Origin: Planctomycetaceae bacterium
GTDB taxonomy: Bacteria; Planctomycetota; UBA1135; GCA-002686595
Direction: 5' to 3'
DNA: 64,000 bases
Assembly (NCBI GenBank): GCA_011525785.1
Contig: WYBT01000030.1
Location: 404,183-468,182 of the forward strand
The notes beneath the pieces are model-generated. The model was not told the DNA's origin, did no database searches, and saw nothing but the letters and a program-made list of their open reading frames with translations. Positions 34,505 through 43,052 of this stretch are shown piece after piece. Each line of letters starts with the position of its first letter. The first letter of the stretch is position 1. Position numbers and translations under genes: made by a program.

Positions 34505-36115
34505 ATGTTCGAATCCCTCACTCAGCGCCTGTCGGGCGCCTTTTCGTTCTTACGCGGTCAGTCCGAACTCAGCCCCGAGAACATCGAGGAGGGGTTGCGG
34601 GCCGTGCGCGCGGCGCTGCTCGAGGCCGACGTCCACTACAAGGTCGCGGCGGACTTCGTCGAGCGCGTGCGCGAGCGCGTGCTGGGCGCGAAGCTGATCA
34701 AGGGCGTCGAGGCCTCTCAGCAGTTCGTGCACGCCTGCCACGAGGAACTCGTCGCGCTGATGGGGCCCGAAGACGGGCAGCTCGAGTTCGCCAAGCACGG
34801 GCCGACGATCGTGCTCATGGCGGGCTTGCAGGGCGCGGGCAAGACCACCACCTGCGCCAAGCTCGCCAAGCTGCTGAAGGAGAAGTACAAGCGCCGTCCC
34901 TTGCTGGTCGCGGCCGACGTGAAGCGTCCGGCGGCGGTCGAGCAGCTGCGCGTGCTGGGCGCAAAGATCGATGTGCCCGTGTTCCACGTCGCCGGCGCCG
35001 CGGCGCCCGCGGTGTGCGCGCGCGGCGTGGAGCACGCCCGCGCCAACGGCTTCGACCTGGTGATCCTCGACACCGCCGGCCGGCTGCACGTCGACGACGA
35101 GATGATGGCCGAGGTGGCGGAGGTCGCGCGTCTCACGCAGCCGCACAACCAGCTGCTGGTGGTCGACGCGATGACGGGCCAGGACGCGGTCCGCTCGGCC
35201 CAGGCCTTCCACGAGCGGCTGGCCCTGAGCGGACTGATCCTCACCAAGCTCGACGGCGACGCGCGCGGCGGCGCGGCCCTGTCGATCAAGTCGATCGTCG
35301 GCCGCCCGATCTTGTTCGCCGGTGTGGGCGAGAAGATCGACGATCTCGACACGTTCCATCCCAAGCGCATGGCCGGGCGCATCCTGGGGATGGGAGACGT
35401 GGTCGGTCTGGTGGAGTCCGCCGCCTCCAAGATCAGCGAAGAGGAGGCCCAGGCCTCGTTCGAGAAGATGGTCATGGGCGACTTCACGCTCGAGGACATG
35501 CTCGAGCAGTTGCGCATGATCAAGCGGCTGGGGCCGATGAAGAAGGTGCTCTCGATGATGCCCGGCATGGGGCAGCTGGGGGACCTCGACGCGCTGGTGG
35601 ACGACAAGCGCTTCGCGCGCATGGAGGCGTTGTTCACCTCGATGACCCGCAAGGAGCGCTTGCGCCCCGAACTGATCGACATGTCGCGCCGGCGGCGCAT
35701 CGCGCGCGGCGCCGGACAGGATCCCAGCGCCGTGGGCGAGCTGCTCAAGAGCCACCAGGGCATGAAGCGCATGATGAAGGAGCTGAACAAGCTCGGCCTG
35801 GGCGCCATGCTCGGCGCCAAGCAGAAGCAGGAGTCGTTGCGCGCGCTGTCGCCGAGTGGAGATCTCGCAGCGCCGAGCGCTGGCCGCGGCGGATTGTTCG
35901 GTGGGCTGGGAGGGCTCGGCGGTGGTCTCGGTGGCGGCCTGGGGGCTGGACTGGGCGCCCTCGGCGGGCTGTTCGGCGGCGGACGCGGCGGAATGCAGCT
36001 GCCCCCGGGGTTGGGCGGCGGCCCCGGCGGGGGACCTGCTCGCCCGATGGGCAGCTCGCCCACGCGCCAGAGCGGGTCGAAGCGCAAGAAGGACAAGCGC
36101 AAGAAGCGCCGCTGA
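34505..36115 (+). CDS. ffh: Signal recognition particle protein with Gly-rich tail
   Basis: A 536-residue SRP54/Ffh GTPase. The N domain (MFESLTQRLSGAFSFLRG) is followed by the G domain with G1 GLQGAGKTTTCAKLAKLL, the DTAGRLHVDDEMM motif, TKLDGDARGGAALS and GVGEKIDDLD. The M domain is Met-rich (FEKMVMGDFTLEDMLEQLRM, MMPGMGQLGDL), with the RNA-binding helix RRRRIARGAGQDPSAVGELL. Ffh is usually about 450 residues; here about 90 extra residues form a Gly/Leu-rich stretch and a Lys/Arg end (KRKKDKRKKRR). It targets nascent membrane proteins. A near-consensus CATAAT lies 15 bases before the ATG, and no ribosome-binding site is evident. Confidence 0.95.
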   Translation: MFESLTQRLSGAFSFLRGQSELSPENIEEGLRAVRAALLEADVHYKVAADFVERVRERVLGAKLIKGVEASQQFVHACHEELVALMGPEDGQLEFAKHGPTIVLMAGLQGAGKTTTCAKLAKLLKEKYKRRPLLVAADVKRPAAVEQLRVLGAKIDVPVFHVAGAAAPAVCARGVEHARANGFDLVILDTAGRLHVDDEMMAEVAEVARLTQPHNQLLVVDAMTGQDAVRSAQAFHERLALSGLILTKLDGDARGGAALSIKSIVGRPILFAGVGEKIDDLDTFHPKRMAGRILGMGDVVGLVESAASKISEEEAQASFEKMVMGDFTLEDMLEQLRMIKRLGPMKKVLSMMPGMGQLGDLDALVDDKRFARMEALFTSMTRKERLRPELIDMSRRRRIARGAGQDPSAVGELLKSHQGMKRMMKELNKLGLGAMLGAKQKQESLRALSPSGDLAAPSAGRGGLFGGLGGLGGGLGGGLGAGLGALGGLFGGGRGGMQLPPGLGGGPGGGPARPMGSSPTRQSGSKRKKDKRKKRR

Positions 36116-36159
36116 GCGGCGCGCCGGCTCGCGCTGGCCGAGGCGCTCGAGTTGCACGC

Positions 36160-36188
36160 TTGTTGGGGCGCGGCCCCGTGCGTATGCT
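36160..36188 (+). promoter_or_regulatory. Candidate sigma70-type promoter upstream of rpsP
   Basis: TTGTTG (36160-36165) and TATGCT (36183-36188) are spaced by 17 bases in the 256-bp gap between ffh and rpsP. Their order and spacing fit a housekeeping promoter for rpsP, with a leader of about 175 bases. The call is by eye and unconfirmed. Confidence 0.4.
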
Positions 36189-36371
36189 CTCCGCCCTTTC
36201 AACGCGCCGCTCGAACCCCCGCACGTCGACTTCGACCGCTGGGCCCGCTCGGCGCTCCTCTCGCCCGTCATCGACCCCCGGAGCGTCGCTCCCGCTTCGC
36301 CTCCATCGCCGGCGCCGCGCCTGCTGCCGGCGCGCGGGCCGATTCCTCTCCTTCAAGGCCTCCTTCAACAC

Positions 36372-36776
36372 ATGTCCGTCGTCATCCGCCTCAAGCGCGA
36401 AGGTCGCAAGAACCTGCCGTCCTATCGCATCGCCGTGTCCGATCCCCGCGCTCCGCGCGACGGCGCCGTGATCGAAAAGCTCGGCTTCTACGATCCGCGC
36501 GCGCACTCGGCGGACAAGCAGGTCAAGTTCGACAAGGAGCGCGCGGAGTACTGGATTGCGCAAGGCGCTCGGCTCAGCCCCACGGTGCGCACGCTGCTGC
36601 GCGCCGGCGGCGTGACGACCTTCGTGCCCAAGCCCGTGCGCGAGCGCGCCGGCCGGCTGAAGACGACCAAGACCAAGGAGCGTCGTCTCGCCGCGAAGTC
36701 GGCGCGCGCCGCTGCGAAGGCGGCCAAGCCGGCTCACCGCCGCAAGCCGAAGGCGCCGGAAGGCAAGAAGGCCTGA
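36372..36776 (+). CDS. rpsP: 30S ribosomal protein S16 with Lys/Ala-rich extension
   Basis: A 134-residue protein. The S16 core is MSVVIRLKREGRKNLPSYRI, AVSDPRAPRDGAVIEKLGFYD, VKFDKERAEYWIAQGARLSP and TVRTLLRAGGV. Bacterial S16 is usually 80-100 residues; about 45 extra C-terminal residues here are rich in Lys, Ala and Arg (TKERRLAAKSARAAAKAAKP). In most bacteria rpsP is followed by rimM and trmD; here neither follows, although ffh lies directly upstream as in many genomes. An in-frame extension upstream is non-family sequence, so ATG 36372 is used. Confidence 0.94.
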   Translation: MSVVIRLKREGRKNLPSYRIAVSDPRAPRDGAVIEKLGFYDPRAHSADKQVKFDKERAEYWIAQGARLSPTVRTLLRAGGVTTFVPKPVRERAGRLKTTKTKERRLAAKSARAAAKAAKPAHRRKPKAPEGKKA

Positions 36777-36910
36777 GCGTTTGACGCGTCGCGGCGCCTC
36801 CGGCGTCGCGACGCTGTGCTCTCCCGCGGCCGCTCGCGGCTTCGCGCGCCGTTGTTCGCGTGCGAGGCCGGGCGGCGTCTGTCCACCCTCGATTACCCCG
36901 GTTCGTTCGC

Positions 36911-38023
36911 TTGGCCAAGAAGACCGACATCGCCTCCAAGCTGCTCGCCAAGATCGAGCCGCAGCATCCGCAGCCCGAGACCTTGCCCGACGTCACGTTG
37001 GTGCAGCAAGGGCTCTACTTCGCGCTGCGCCGACGGTTGGCGCCCGAGCCGGCCAAGGCCGCGCTGCGCAAGTTGATCGAGGCCTACGCCGACTGGAACG
37101 AACTGCGCGTTGCACAAGCGCAGGAAATCAACGGCGTGCTGCAGCTGGGCCCCAAGGGCATCGCCGTTGCGCGCGAGGTCCGCGAGTACCTGCAGGAGGT
37201 CTTCCAGCGCAGCCACGGCATGTCGCTGGAGTTCCTGCGCGACGACGCGCAGTCGACGCAGCGCTTCGTCTCGATCCTGCCGTACATCGGCATGGCGATG
37301 GCGCACCAACTCCTGTACGTCGCGGGCAACGGCGAGTTGCCCGTGACTCCGGCCCTGGTGCGCGTGCTCGATCGGCTCGGGCTGATCGCGCGCACCGCGT
37401 CCGTGAAGAAGGCGCGCGGCGTCATCGAGCCGCTGATCCCCGAGGGCGGGGAACTCGAGTTCGTCTACAAGTTCGGCGAGGTCGCAACCCGCTGGTGCGA
37501 CGCGCGCAAGCCCACTTGCCACCAGTGTGTGCTGGTCGACGACTGCAAGTTCGGCAAGAAGGCCTTCCGCGATTGGAAGGTCCAGCAGGAGCGTCTTGAG
37601 CAGCAGCGCGCCCGCGAGTCCGCGCGCTTGGCGGTGCTCGCCAAGAAGGAAGAAGAGCGCCTGCGCAAGGAAGCCGACAAGCAGCGCAAGAAGGCCGAGG
37701 CGGAGGCCGCGCGGCGCGCGAAGGAGTCCGAGCGGCTGGCCAAGATTGCTGCGCGCAAGCAGGCCGATGAGAACGAGCGCATCGCGCGCGAGAAGGCGCG
37801 CGTCGAGGCGCAGCGCAAGCGCGAGGCCGAGGCGGCGCGCAAGCGCGCGGAAGAGGTCGCCAAGAAGCAAGCCGCTGCGAAGCGCAAGCTCGAAGAGCAG
37901 AAGAAGGCCGCAGCGGCGAAGAAGAAGGCCGATGCAGCGGCGCTGGCGGCCAAGAAGAAGGCGGCTGTCGCGGCGGCGAAGAAGAAGCTCGCCGCCAAGA
38001 AGAAGCCGTCGAAGAAGGCCTGA
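36911..38023 (+). CDS. Endonuclease III-fold Fe-S protein without catalytic residues, with Lys/Ala coiled-coil tail
   Basis: About 370 residues from a TTG start; GTG 36860 would add 17 residues. Residues 1-220 resemble the HhH-GPD fold. LPYIGMAMAHQLLYVAGNGE aligns with the Nth hairpin, and WCDARKPTCHQC...DDC (Cys196, 203, 206, 212) has exactly the C-x6-C-x2-C-x5-C spacing of the endonuclease III [4Fe-4S] cluster. The catalytic Lys of the hairpin (LPGVGRKTA in Nth) is Ala here, and the catalytic Asp (VDTH) is replaced in PVTPA. So it should not be a glycosylase/lyase. Residues 225-370 form a highly charged Lys/Ala/Glu coiled coil (RLRKEADKQRKKAEAEAARR). It may bind nucleic acid structurally. 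It occupies the place where rimM usually follows rpsP. Confidence 0.78.
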   Translation: MAKKTDIASKLLAKIEPQHPQPETLPDVTLVQQGLYFALRRRLAPEPAKAALRKLIEAYADWNELRVAQAQEINGVLQLGPKGIAVAREVREYLQEVFQRSHGMSLEFLRDDAQSTQRFVSILPYIGMAMAHQLLYVAGNGELPVTPALVRVLDRLGLIARTASVKKARGVIEPLIPEGGELEFVYKFGEVATRWCDARKPTCHQCVLVDDCKFGKKAFRDWKVQQERLEQQRARESARLAVLAKKEEERLRKEADKQRKKAEAEAARRAKESERLAKIAARKQADENERIAREKARVEAQRKREAEAARKRAEEVAKKQAAAKRKLEEQKKAAAAKKKADAAALAAKKKAAVAAAKKKLAAKKKPSKKA

Positions 38024-38036
38024 GGCCCGCAGAGGC

Positions 38037-38639
38037 GTGCAGTCCGCGTCGATCGTTCTGGCGTCGGCCTCCCCGCGCCGATCGGAGCTGCTGCGCCGCG
38101 CGGGCGTGGTCTTCGAAGTGCGACCAGCCAACGTCGACGAGCGCCTCGCCCCGGACGAGGCCCCGCTCGAGGCGGCGCTGCGTCTGGCGACACTGAAGGC
38201 CCGCGCGGGTCGCGACGCGCTGCCACCGGCGGTGGGGGAGCGCTGGGTCGTAGGGGCCGACACCATCGTGGCGCTGAACCAAGCGGGAGGTTGGCGCATG
38301 CTCGGCAAGGCTGTGGACGAGCTCGAAGCGGCAGCGATGCTGAGCGCGCTCTCGGGCACGCGCCACCTGGTCGCCACCGGAGTGTGCGTCGTGCGAGCCA
38401 GTGACGGGCGGCACTGGAGCGCGGTCGAGCGCACCTGGGTCCGCATGCGCGACATCGAGCCGCAGGAGGTGCGCGACTACGTCGCCAGCGGCGAGTGGCG
38501 CGACAAGGCCGGCGCATATGCGATTCAGGAGAGCGCTGACCGCTTCGTGCTGGGGCTCGATGAAGGCGGGTTCGACAACGTGGTGGGGCTCCCGGTGGAG
38601 CTCACGTTGCGCCTGCTGCGCGAAGCCGGTGCCCCCTGA
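38037..38639 (+). CDS. maf: Maf-like nucleotide pyrophosphatase
   Basis: A 200-residue Maf/YceF/YhdE family protein starting at GTG. It opens [20 protein letters not shown], the family signature with the SxSPRR phosphate site. [20 protein letters not shown] is followed by [14 protein letters not shown], and [10 protein letters not shown] and [14 protein letters not shown] close the core. Maf proteins hydrolyse dTTP, UTP or modified nucleotides such as m5UTP and limit their incorporation; the exact substrate is unknown. It lies 13 bases after the endonuclease III-like gene, so the two are probably co-transcribed. Confidence 0.92.
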   Translation: MQSASIVLASASPRRSELLRRAGVVFEVRPANVDERLAPDEAPLEAALRLATLKARAGRDALPPAVGERWVVGADTIVALNQAGGWRMLGKAVDELEAAAMLSALSGTRHLVATGVCVVRASDGRHWSAVERTWVRMRDIEPQEVRDYVASGEWRDKAGAYAIQESADRFVLGLDEGGFDNVVGLPVELTLRLLREAGAP

Positions 38640-38706
38640 TCGCGCACGATCACCGGCGGCCGAGCGTCGCGGCGCCTCGCGCTCAGGCGGCGCACATCGA
38701 CGCACC

Positions 38707-38735
38707 TTGTCGCGTGGAGTGCGGCGCGCTACTCT
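38707..38735 (+). promoter_or_regulatory. Candidate sigma70-type promoter upstream of rpmE
   Basis: TTGTCG (38707-38712) and TACTCT (38730-38735) are 17 bases apart, about 80 bases before the rpmE start codon. It resembles the other TTGnnn-N17-TAnnnT candidates in this window. Identified by eye only. Confidence 0.4.
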
Positions 38736-38815
38736 CTTCGCCCTCCGAATTCGCCCCCTGGGCTGCCCACAGAGCGCCCTTCACGCGCCGACCAAGACCG
38801 GCGCTCGCCACGACC

Positions 38816-39037
38816 ATGAAGTCCGACATCCATCCCAAGTACTTCGAGTGCAAGGTGCACTGCGGCTGCGGCAACACGTTCACCACGCGCGCCACGGTCA
38901 AGGAACTGCGCGTCGAAATCTGCAGCGTGTGCCACCCGTTCTACTCGGGCAAGCAGAAGTTCGTCGACGCGGCGGGCCGCATCGACAGCTTCAACCGTCG
39001 CTACGGCGCGAAGAAGACGGCTGCCCCCAAGGCCTGA
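38816..39037 (+). CDS. rpmE: 50S ribosomal protein L31 (zinc-binding type)
   Basis: A 73-residue protein. It begins [20 protein letters not shown], with conserved DIHP and cysteines, and continues [39 protein letters not shown] and NRRYG. The Cys residues (CGCG and CSVC) mark the zinc-binding C+ form, as opposed to the zinc-free paralogue used under starvation. ATG 38816 fits the family N-terminus; an in-frame extension to 38714 is not family sequence. The gene lies just upstream of prfA, a neighbour arrangement seen in many bacteria. Confidence 0.95.
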   Translation: MKSDIHPKYFECKVHCGCGNTFTTRATVKELRVEICSVCHPFYSGKQKFVDAAGRIDSFNRRYGAKKTAAPKA

Positions 39038-39152
39038 GCGGAGCCGGAGCGGGCGCCCTCCGGCGGCGCCCGCGACATGCTCCTGCGCCATGACCTTGCG
39101 ACGAGTTCCGGTGACCAGCGCCTGCGGGTGAGTCCAGCGCGACCGTCCCACC

Positions 39153-40223
39153 ATGGCCATCGCCGAAGCGTTGTTGCGCAAGCTCCGCGAGTCGCGCGAG
39201 CGTTACGACGCGCTGACCGCACAGTTGTCCGACAGCGCCGCGCCGGGCGGCGGCCGGAGGGTGCCGCTCTTGATGCGTGAGCGGGGCGGCCTGCAAAAGC
39301 AGGTCGATCTGCTCGCCGCGCTCGAGGCGCTCACGCTGCGCGAGTCCGAGGCGCAGGCCATGCTGGCCGACGAGGAACTCGCGACGCTGGCCAAGGACGA
39401 ACTCGAGCAGGTGGCCCGCGAGCGCGAGGTCCTCGAGCGCGACGTGCTCGATGCGTTGATCGCCGAGCCTGATGACGAGCGCCGCAAGGTGATCATGGAA
39501 CTGCGCGCGGGCACCGGCGGAGACGAAGCTTCGCTGTTCGTGGCCGACCTCTACCGCATCTACGAGCGCTTCTTCGACGCGCAGGGCTGGCGCCACGAAA
39601 TCCTCGATGCGGCCCCGTCAGAGGTCGGCGGCTTCCGCGAGTTGACCCTCTCGGTGGAAGGCGATGGCGCGTGGCGCGCGCTCAAGTTCGAGTCGGGCGG
39701 CCACCGCGTGCAGCGGGTCCCGCAGACCGAGTCGCAGGGCCGCATCCACACCTCGGCGGCCACTGTGGCGGTGCTGCCGGAGGCCGAGGAGGTGGATCTC
39801 GAGATCAACCCCGCCGACCTGCGGATCGAGACCATGCGCGCGGGCGGGGCCGGAGGACAGCACGTCAACAAGACCGAGTCCGCCGTGCGCATCACACACG
39901 TCCCGACGGGCACGGTGGCGATGTGCATGGACAACAAGAGCCAGCACAAGAACCGCGCCAGTGCGATGCGCGTTCTGCGTTCGCGCCTGTTCGAGGCCGA
40001 GCGGGCGCGGCAACACGCCGAGCGCGCCGCGCTGCGCAAGAGTCAGGTGGGCAGCGGCGATCGCAACTCGCGCGTGCGCACCTACAACTGGCCTCAGAAC
40101 CGCGTCACCGATCACCGCGCCAACGAGAACTACTCCCTGGAACAAGTGCTCGCCGGTAAGCTCACCAGCGTCTACGAGGCCCTGCTCGCGCTCGAACGCG
40201 AGGAGCGGCTGAGTCAGCTCTGA
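39153..40223 (+). CDS. prfA: Peptide chain release factor 1
   Basis: A 356-residue class I release factor. The ribosomal-tRNA-mimic core includes [20 protein letters not shown], the codon-recognition region [20 protein letters not shown] and the catalytic [20 protein letters not shown], with GGQ at 234-236. The tripeptide 'anticodon' is Pro190-Gln191-Thr192, where RF1 usually has PAT or PVT. The C-terminal region ([20 protein letters not shown]) matches RF1 rather than RF2. It reads UAA/UAG and releases the chain. Its GGQ methyltransferase gene prmC lies downstream after one membrane-protein gene. Confidence 0.95.
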   Translation: MAIAEALLRKLRESRERYDALTAQLSDSAAPGGGRRVPLLMRERGGLQKQVDLLAALEALTLRESEAQAMLADEELATLAKDELEQVAREREVLERDVLDALIAEPDDERRKVIMELRAGTGGDEASLFVADLYRIYERFFDAQGWRHEILDAAPSEVGGFRELTLSVEGDGAWRALKFESGGHRVQRVPQTESQGRIHTSAATVAVLPEAEEVDLEINPADLRIETMRAGGAGGQHVNKTESAVRITHVPTGTVAMCMDNKSQHKNRASAMRVLRSRLFEAERARQHAERAALRKSQVGSGDRNSRVRTYNWPQNRVTDHRANENYSLEQVLAGKLTSVYEALLALEREERLSQL

Positions 40224-40347
40224 GGACCGGCTGCCACGGACAGGCGCGCAACTCGCGCCGGTCCGCTGGATAGCGCAGCCCACGGCCGCGGTCGCCCCCC
40301 TTCCTGCCCGCCTGCCCCGTCCCAGCCCATCCCCACCCAAGCCCTCG

Positions 40348-41118
40348 ATGTCGAACGCGAACGAATCGGAGTTCCACGAACTGGAACCGCTGGAAGAGCT
40401 GCACGAACTCGAGCCGCTGCCCGATGCCGCGCCGCCCTCGGGCAGCGGCCGAGGGCCGGCCGCCGGCGCCGCGCCTGCTCCGGGTGGGGCCGGCTCGGAG
40501 CGCGCGCCGCTGCTGCTCCAGAAGTCGGCCTTGATCCTGACCTTCGCCGCGTTGCTTCCGTGGCTGGTTCCAGAGGGCTTCAACATCCCGCGTCTGGGCG
40601 CGAAGGTCGTGGTGCTGCTCGGCGCCTGGGTGCTGTACTGCGGCGTCGAGTTCGCGCACGGGGGCAAGACGCCGCTCGACGGTTTGGGTAAGGCGCACAA
40701 GCTCGCGCTGCCCTCGCTGGGGTACGTGCTGATCCTCGTCGGCGTGGGGCTGACCATGCTCGGCGGCAAATGGGAGGGCATGATCGAGGCCTCCGCCCTG
40801 GCCGTCGGCGCGATCGCCTGGTGCCAGGTGCACGGCTACATGCGCGGCGGCAAGTTCAACCCGATGATCGCGCTGGTGATCCCCATGTTCGGGCTCGCGG
40901 CGGTGCTCAACGTGCTGGTGGCCTTCGGTCTGGACGTCGACGGCCTCTCCAAGGCGCTGGCCATCCTCGGGTCTCTGGGCGTCGCCGGCGCGGGCGGGTT
41001 CGGCGGCTACACGATGTTCCTGGCGATGAAGGAAGCCAAGGCCCACGGCGAGGCCAAGAAGCGCGCCGCGGTCGAAGCCCGCGCCGCCGAGCGCAAACGC
41101 AAGCGCGACGGAAGCTAG
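40348..41118 (+). CDS. Polytopic membrane protein, unknown function
   Basis: A 256-residue protein with no recognised family. The N-terminus is acidic with a short repeat (HELEPLEELHELEPLPDA), then a Gly/Pro/Ala linker to about residue 55. About five membrane helices follow (LILTFAALLPWLVP, VVVLLGAWVLYCGVEFA, LGYVLILVGVGLTMLGG, ASALAVGAIAWCQVH, MIALVIPMFGLAAVLNVLVA). The C-terminus is Lys/Arg/Ala-rich and cytoplasmic (EAKKRAAVEARAAERKRKRD). It sits between prfA and prmC. Inference only: the acidic and basic ends could bind partners or ribosomes. ATG 40348 is the first in-frame start. Confidence 0.62.
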   Translation: MSNANESEFHELEPLEELHELEPLPDAAPPSGSGRGPAAGAAPAPGGAGSERAPLLLQKSALILTFAALLPWLVPEGFNIPRLGAKVVVLLGAWVLYCGVEFAHGGKTPLDGLGKAHKLALPSLGYVLILVGVGLTMLGGKWEGMIEASALAVGAIAWCQVHGYMRGGKFNPMIALVIPMFGLAAVLNVLVAFGLDVDGLSKALAILGSLGVAGAGGFGGYTMFLAMKEAKAHGEAKKRAAVEARAAERKRKRDGS

Positions 41119-41127
41119 GGCGAGCAC

Positions 41128-41997
41128 TTGTCGACTGGCGAAGCGCCGCCGCGCACTGCGGGCGAGATGCTGGCGCGCGCGCGGGAGTTCCTCGAGCGCA
41201 AGGGCGTCGAGTCGCCGCGGCTCTCGGCGGAGTTGCTGGTCGCGCGCGCCCTGGGGCTCGAGCGACTGCAGTTGTACCTCCAACTCGATCGACCGATCAG
41301 CGCGGAGGAACTGACTAGCGCCCGCGCACTGCTGGTGCGGCGCGGGCGTCACGAGCCGGTGGCCTACATCACCGGTCAGCGCGAGTTTTACGGCCGCTCG
41401 TTCGAGGTCAGTCCGGGGGTGCTGATTCCGCGGCCGGAGACCGAGTTGATCGTCGACCTTGCGCGCGCCGCGCACGTGCGTACGCCCTGCGCGAGCGTGC
41501 TCGACATCGGCGTCGGCAGCGGTTGCCTCGCGGTCACGTTGGCGCTGGAACTTGGCGCGACGCGCGTGGTGGCGCTCGACATCAGCGAACGCGCACTCGA
41601 GTTGGCGCGCGCCAACGCCGCGCGACTGCGGGCTGCAGTTGAGTTCGTCCGCGGCGACGGCCCCGAGTCGCTCGGCGCGCGCGAGCCTTTCGATCTGATC
41701 GTTTCGAACCCGCCGTACATCGCGCCGCAGGATGCCGCCGGACTCGCTCCGGACGTGCGCGACTGGGAACCCGCTGAGGCGCTTTACACGCCCGCGGGCG
41801 ATCCCGACCACTGGCTGGTGCGCCTCGCGCGCGCCAGCGTGGAGCGACTCGCGCCAGGCGGCGTCGCGCTGGTGGAGTTGGGGCTCGGGCAGGCGACGCG
41901 CGCGCTCGAACTCGCTGCGGAGGCGGGGCTAAGCGCGCGGGCGCACCGCGACTACGAGGGTGTCGAGCGCGTGCTCGAGTTGCGCCGCGCGGACTGA
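41128..41997 (+). CDS. prmC: Release factor glutamine methyltransferase
   Basis: A 289-residue protein of the HemK/PrmC family, starting at TTG nine bases after the preceding stop. The N-terminal helical domain (TAGEMLARAREFLERKG) recognises release factors. The catalytic domain has SVLDIGVGSGCLAVTLALEL (SAM motif I), VVALDISERALELAR and the signature FDLIVSNPPYIAP (NPPY). It methylates the Gln of the GGQ motif in RF1 and RF2, which speeds peptide release. The RF1 gene prfA lies close upstream, separated by one membrane-protein gene, as in many bacteria where prfA and prmC adjoin. It is convergent with the PilZ gene, with two bases between. Confidence 0.93.
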   Translation: MSTGEAPPRTAGEMLARAREFLERKGVESPRLSAELLVARALGLERLQLYLQLDRPISAEELTSARALLVRRGRHEPVAYITGQREFYGRSFEVSPGVLIPRPETELIVDLARAAHVRTPCASVLDIGVGSGCLAVTLALELGATRVVALDISERALELARANAARLRAAVEFVRGDGPESLGAREPFDLIVSNPPYIAPQDAAGLAPDVRDWEPAEALYTPAGDPDHWLVRLARASVERLAPGGVALVELGLGQATRALELAAEAGLSARAHRDYEGVERVLELRRAD

Positions 41998-41998
41998 C

Positions 41999-42403
41999 TC
42001 ACACAGCGGCCAGGCGCGCGCGCACCAGCGCGTCGAGCGTGGCGCGGTCGGAGTCCGCCATGTCGTGGAAGAAGACCGCGATCTCGAAGTGCGAAAGGTG
42101 CGGACTGATGCGCTCGCAGCGCACCACCGCGCCCTGTCCGCGCAACTTGCGACCGGGGCCCACGGCGGTGGCGTCCAACTCGACGTTCAACAAGGTCATC
42201 AAGGGCACGGCGCGGTCGAGATAGAAGCAGATGCCGGCTCGACTGATGTCGCGCACGCGCGCTTGGTGGGAGCGCCCCTCGAGCGCGATGGCGATCGGCA
42301 GGTCCGCGCTGGCGCGCGGCCAGCGCCGGCGTTCGGCGCCGGACTTCTTGGAGGAGGCCTGCGGGTCGTCTCTGGGCGCCGGGCTCGTGCTCATGCGCTG
42401 CAT
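41999..42403 (-). CDS. PilZ domain protein, probable c-di-GMP receptor
   Basis: A 134-residue single-domain protein. The first PilZ motif is in ERRRWPRASADLPIAI (RxxxR type), and the second is RVRDISRAGICFYLD (D/NxSxxG). The remaining beta-barrel strands include LLNVELDATAVG and SHFEIAVFFHDM. The two motifs together predict c-di-GMP binding. No output domain is attached, so it would act by binding a partner. The start could also be ATG 42394. An ssb gene lies upstream in the opposite direction. Together with the MshEN-type ATPase in the secretion operon, it suggests c-di-GMP signalling. Confidence 0.82.
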   Translation of the reverse strand: MQRMSTSPAPRDDPQASSKKSGAERRRWPRASADLPIAIALEGRSHQARVRDISRAGICFYLDRAVPLMTLLNVELDATAVGPGRKLRGQGAVVRCERISPHLSHFEIAVFFHDMADSDRATLDALVRARLAAV

Positions 42404-42515
42404 CGTAGGCGGCCTGCGCGCGCGCGTCCACGCGCGTAGACGCGGCGCGCCGAGGGCCGTAACCTCCGCGCCCTGGGCTCGCGCGTGCGGCCCCTTCCGG
42501 CGGAGCTACGAGAGC

Positions 42516-43025
42516 ATGTCGAGCTACAACAAAGTGATCCTGATGGGCAACCTCACCCGCAAGCCGGAGCTGCGCTTCACCGGCGGCGGGATGGCGATCT
42601 GCAAGTTCGGCCTCGCCATCAATCGGCGCTTCAAGGATCAGAGCGGCGAGTGGAAGGAAGAGCCGACCTTCGTCGACGTGACGATCTTCGGCAAGCGCGG
42701 CGAGGCCTTCGCCAAGTACCACGACAAGGGCAAGCCGGCGTTCATCGAGGGCTCGCTGCGCTACGACACCTGGGACGACAAGCAGAGCGGTGAGAAGCGC
42801 TCCAAGCTGTACGTGGTCGGTGACGAGTGGCAATTCGTCGGCGGCGGCGCGGGCGGTCCGCGCGGCGGCGCTGTCGATGAACCGCAGGCCGAAGAGGGTG
42901 GCTTCGGCGGCGGCGGGGGCGGCTATGGCGGCGGAGGCGGAGGCGGATACAGCGGGGGCTACGGTGCGCAGACGCCGGGTCCCTCCGCGCCGGCGCCGCT
43001 CGACATCGACGACACGCCGTTCTGA
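42516..43025 (+). CDS. ssb: Single-stranded DNA-binding protein
   Basis: A 169-residue OB-fold protein. It begins MSSYNKVILMGNLTRKPELR and has KFGLAINRRFKDQSGEWKEE, TFVDVTIFGKRGEAFAKYHD, KGKPAFIEGSLRYDTWDD and KLYVVGDEWQFVG. The Gly-rich linker is followed by the canonical acidic tip DIDDTPF, which recruits replication and repair enzymes. It coats single-stranded DNA. The 5' extension of the frame to 42231 is not family sequence, and ATG 42516 gives the expected start. Its only close neighbour is the molybdopterin synthase fusion 27 bases downstream. Confidence 0.95.
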   Translation: MSSYNKVILMGNLTRKPELRFTGGGMAICKFGLAINRRFKDQSGEWKEEPTFVDVTIFGKRGEAFAKYHDKGKPAFIEGSLRYDTWDDKQSGEKRSKLYVVGDEWQFVGGGAGGPRGGAVDEPQAEEGGFGGGGGGYGGGGGGGYSGGYGAQTPGPSAPAPLDIDDTPF

Positions 43026-43052
43026 AACCCGCGGCCGCGCGCCCGACGCCAC

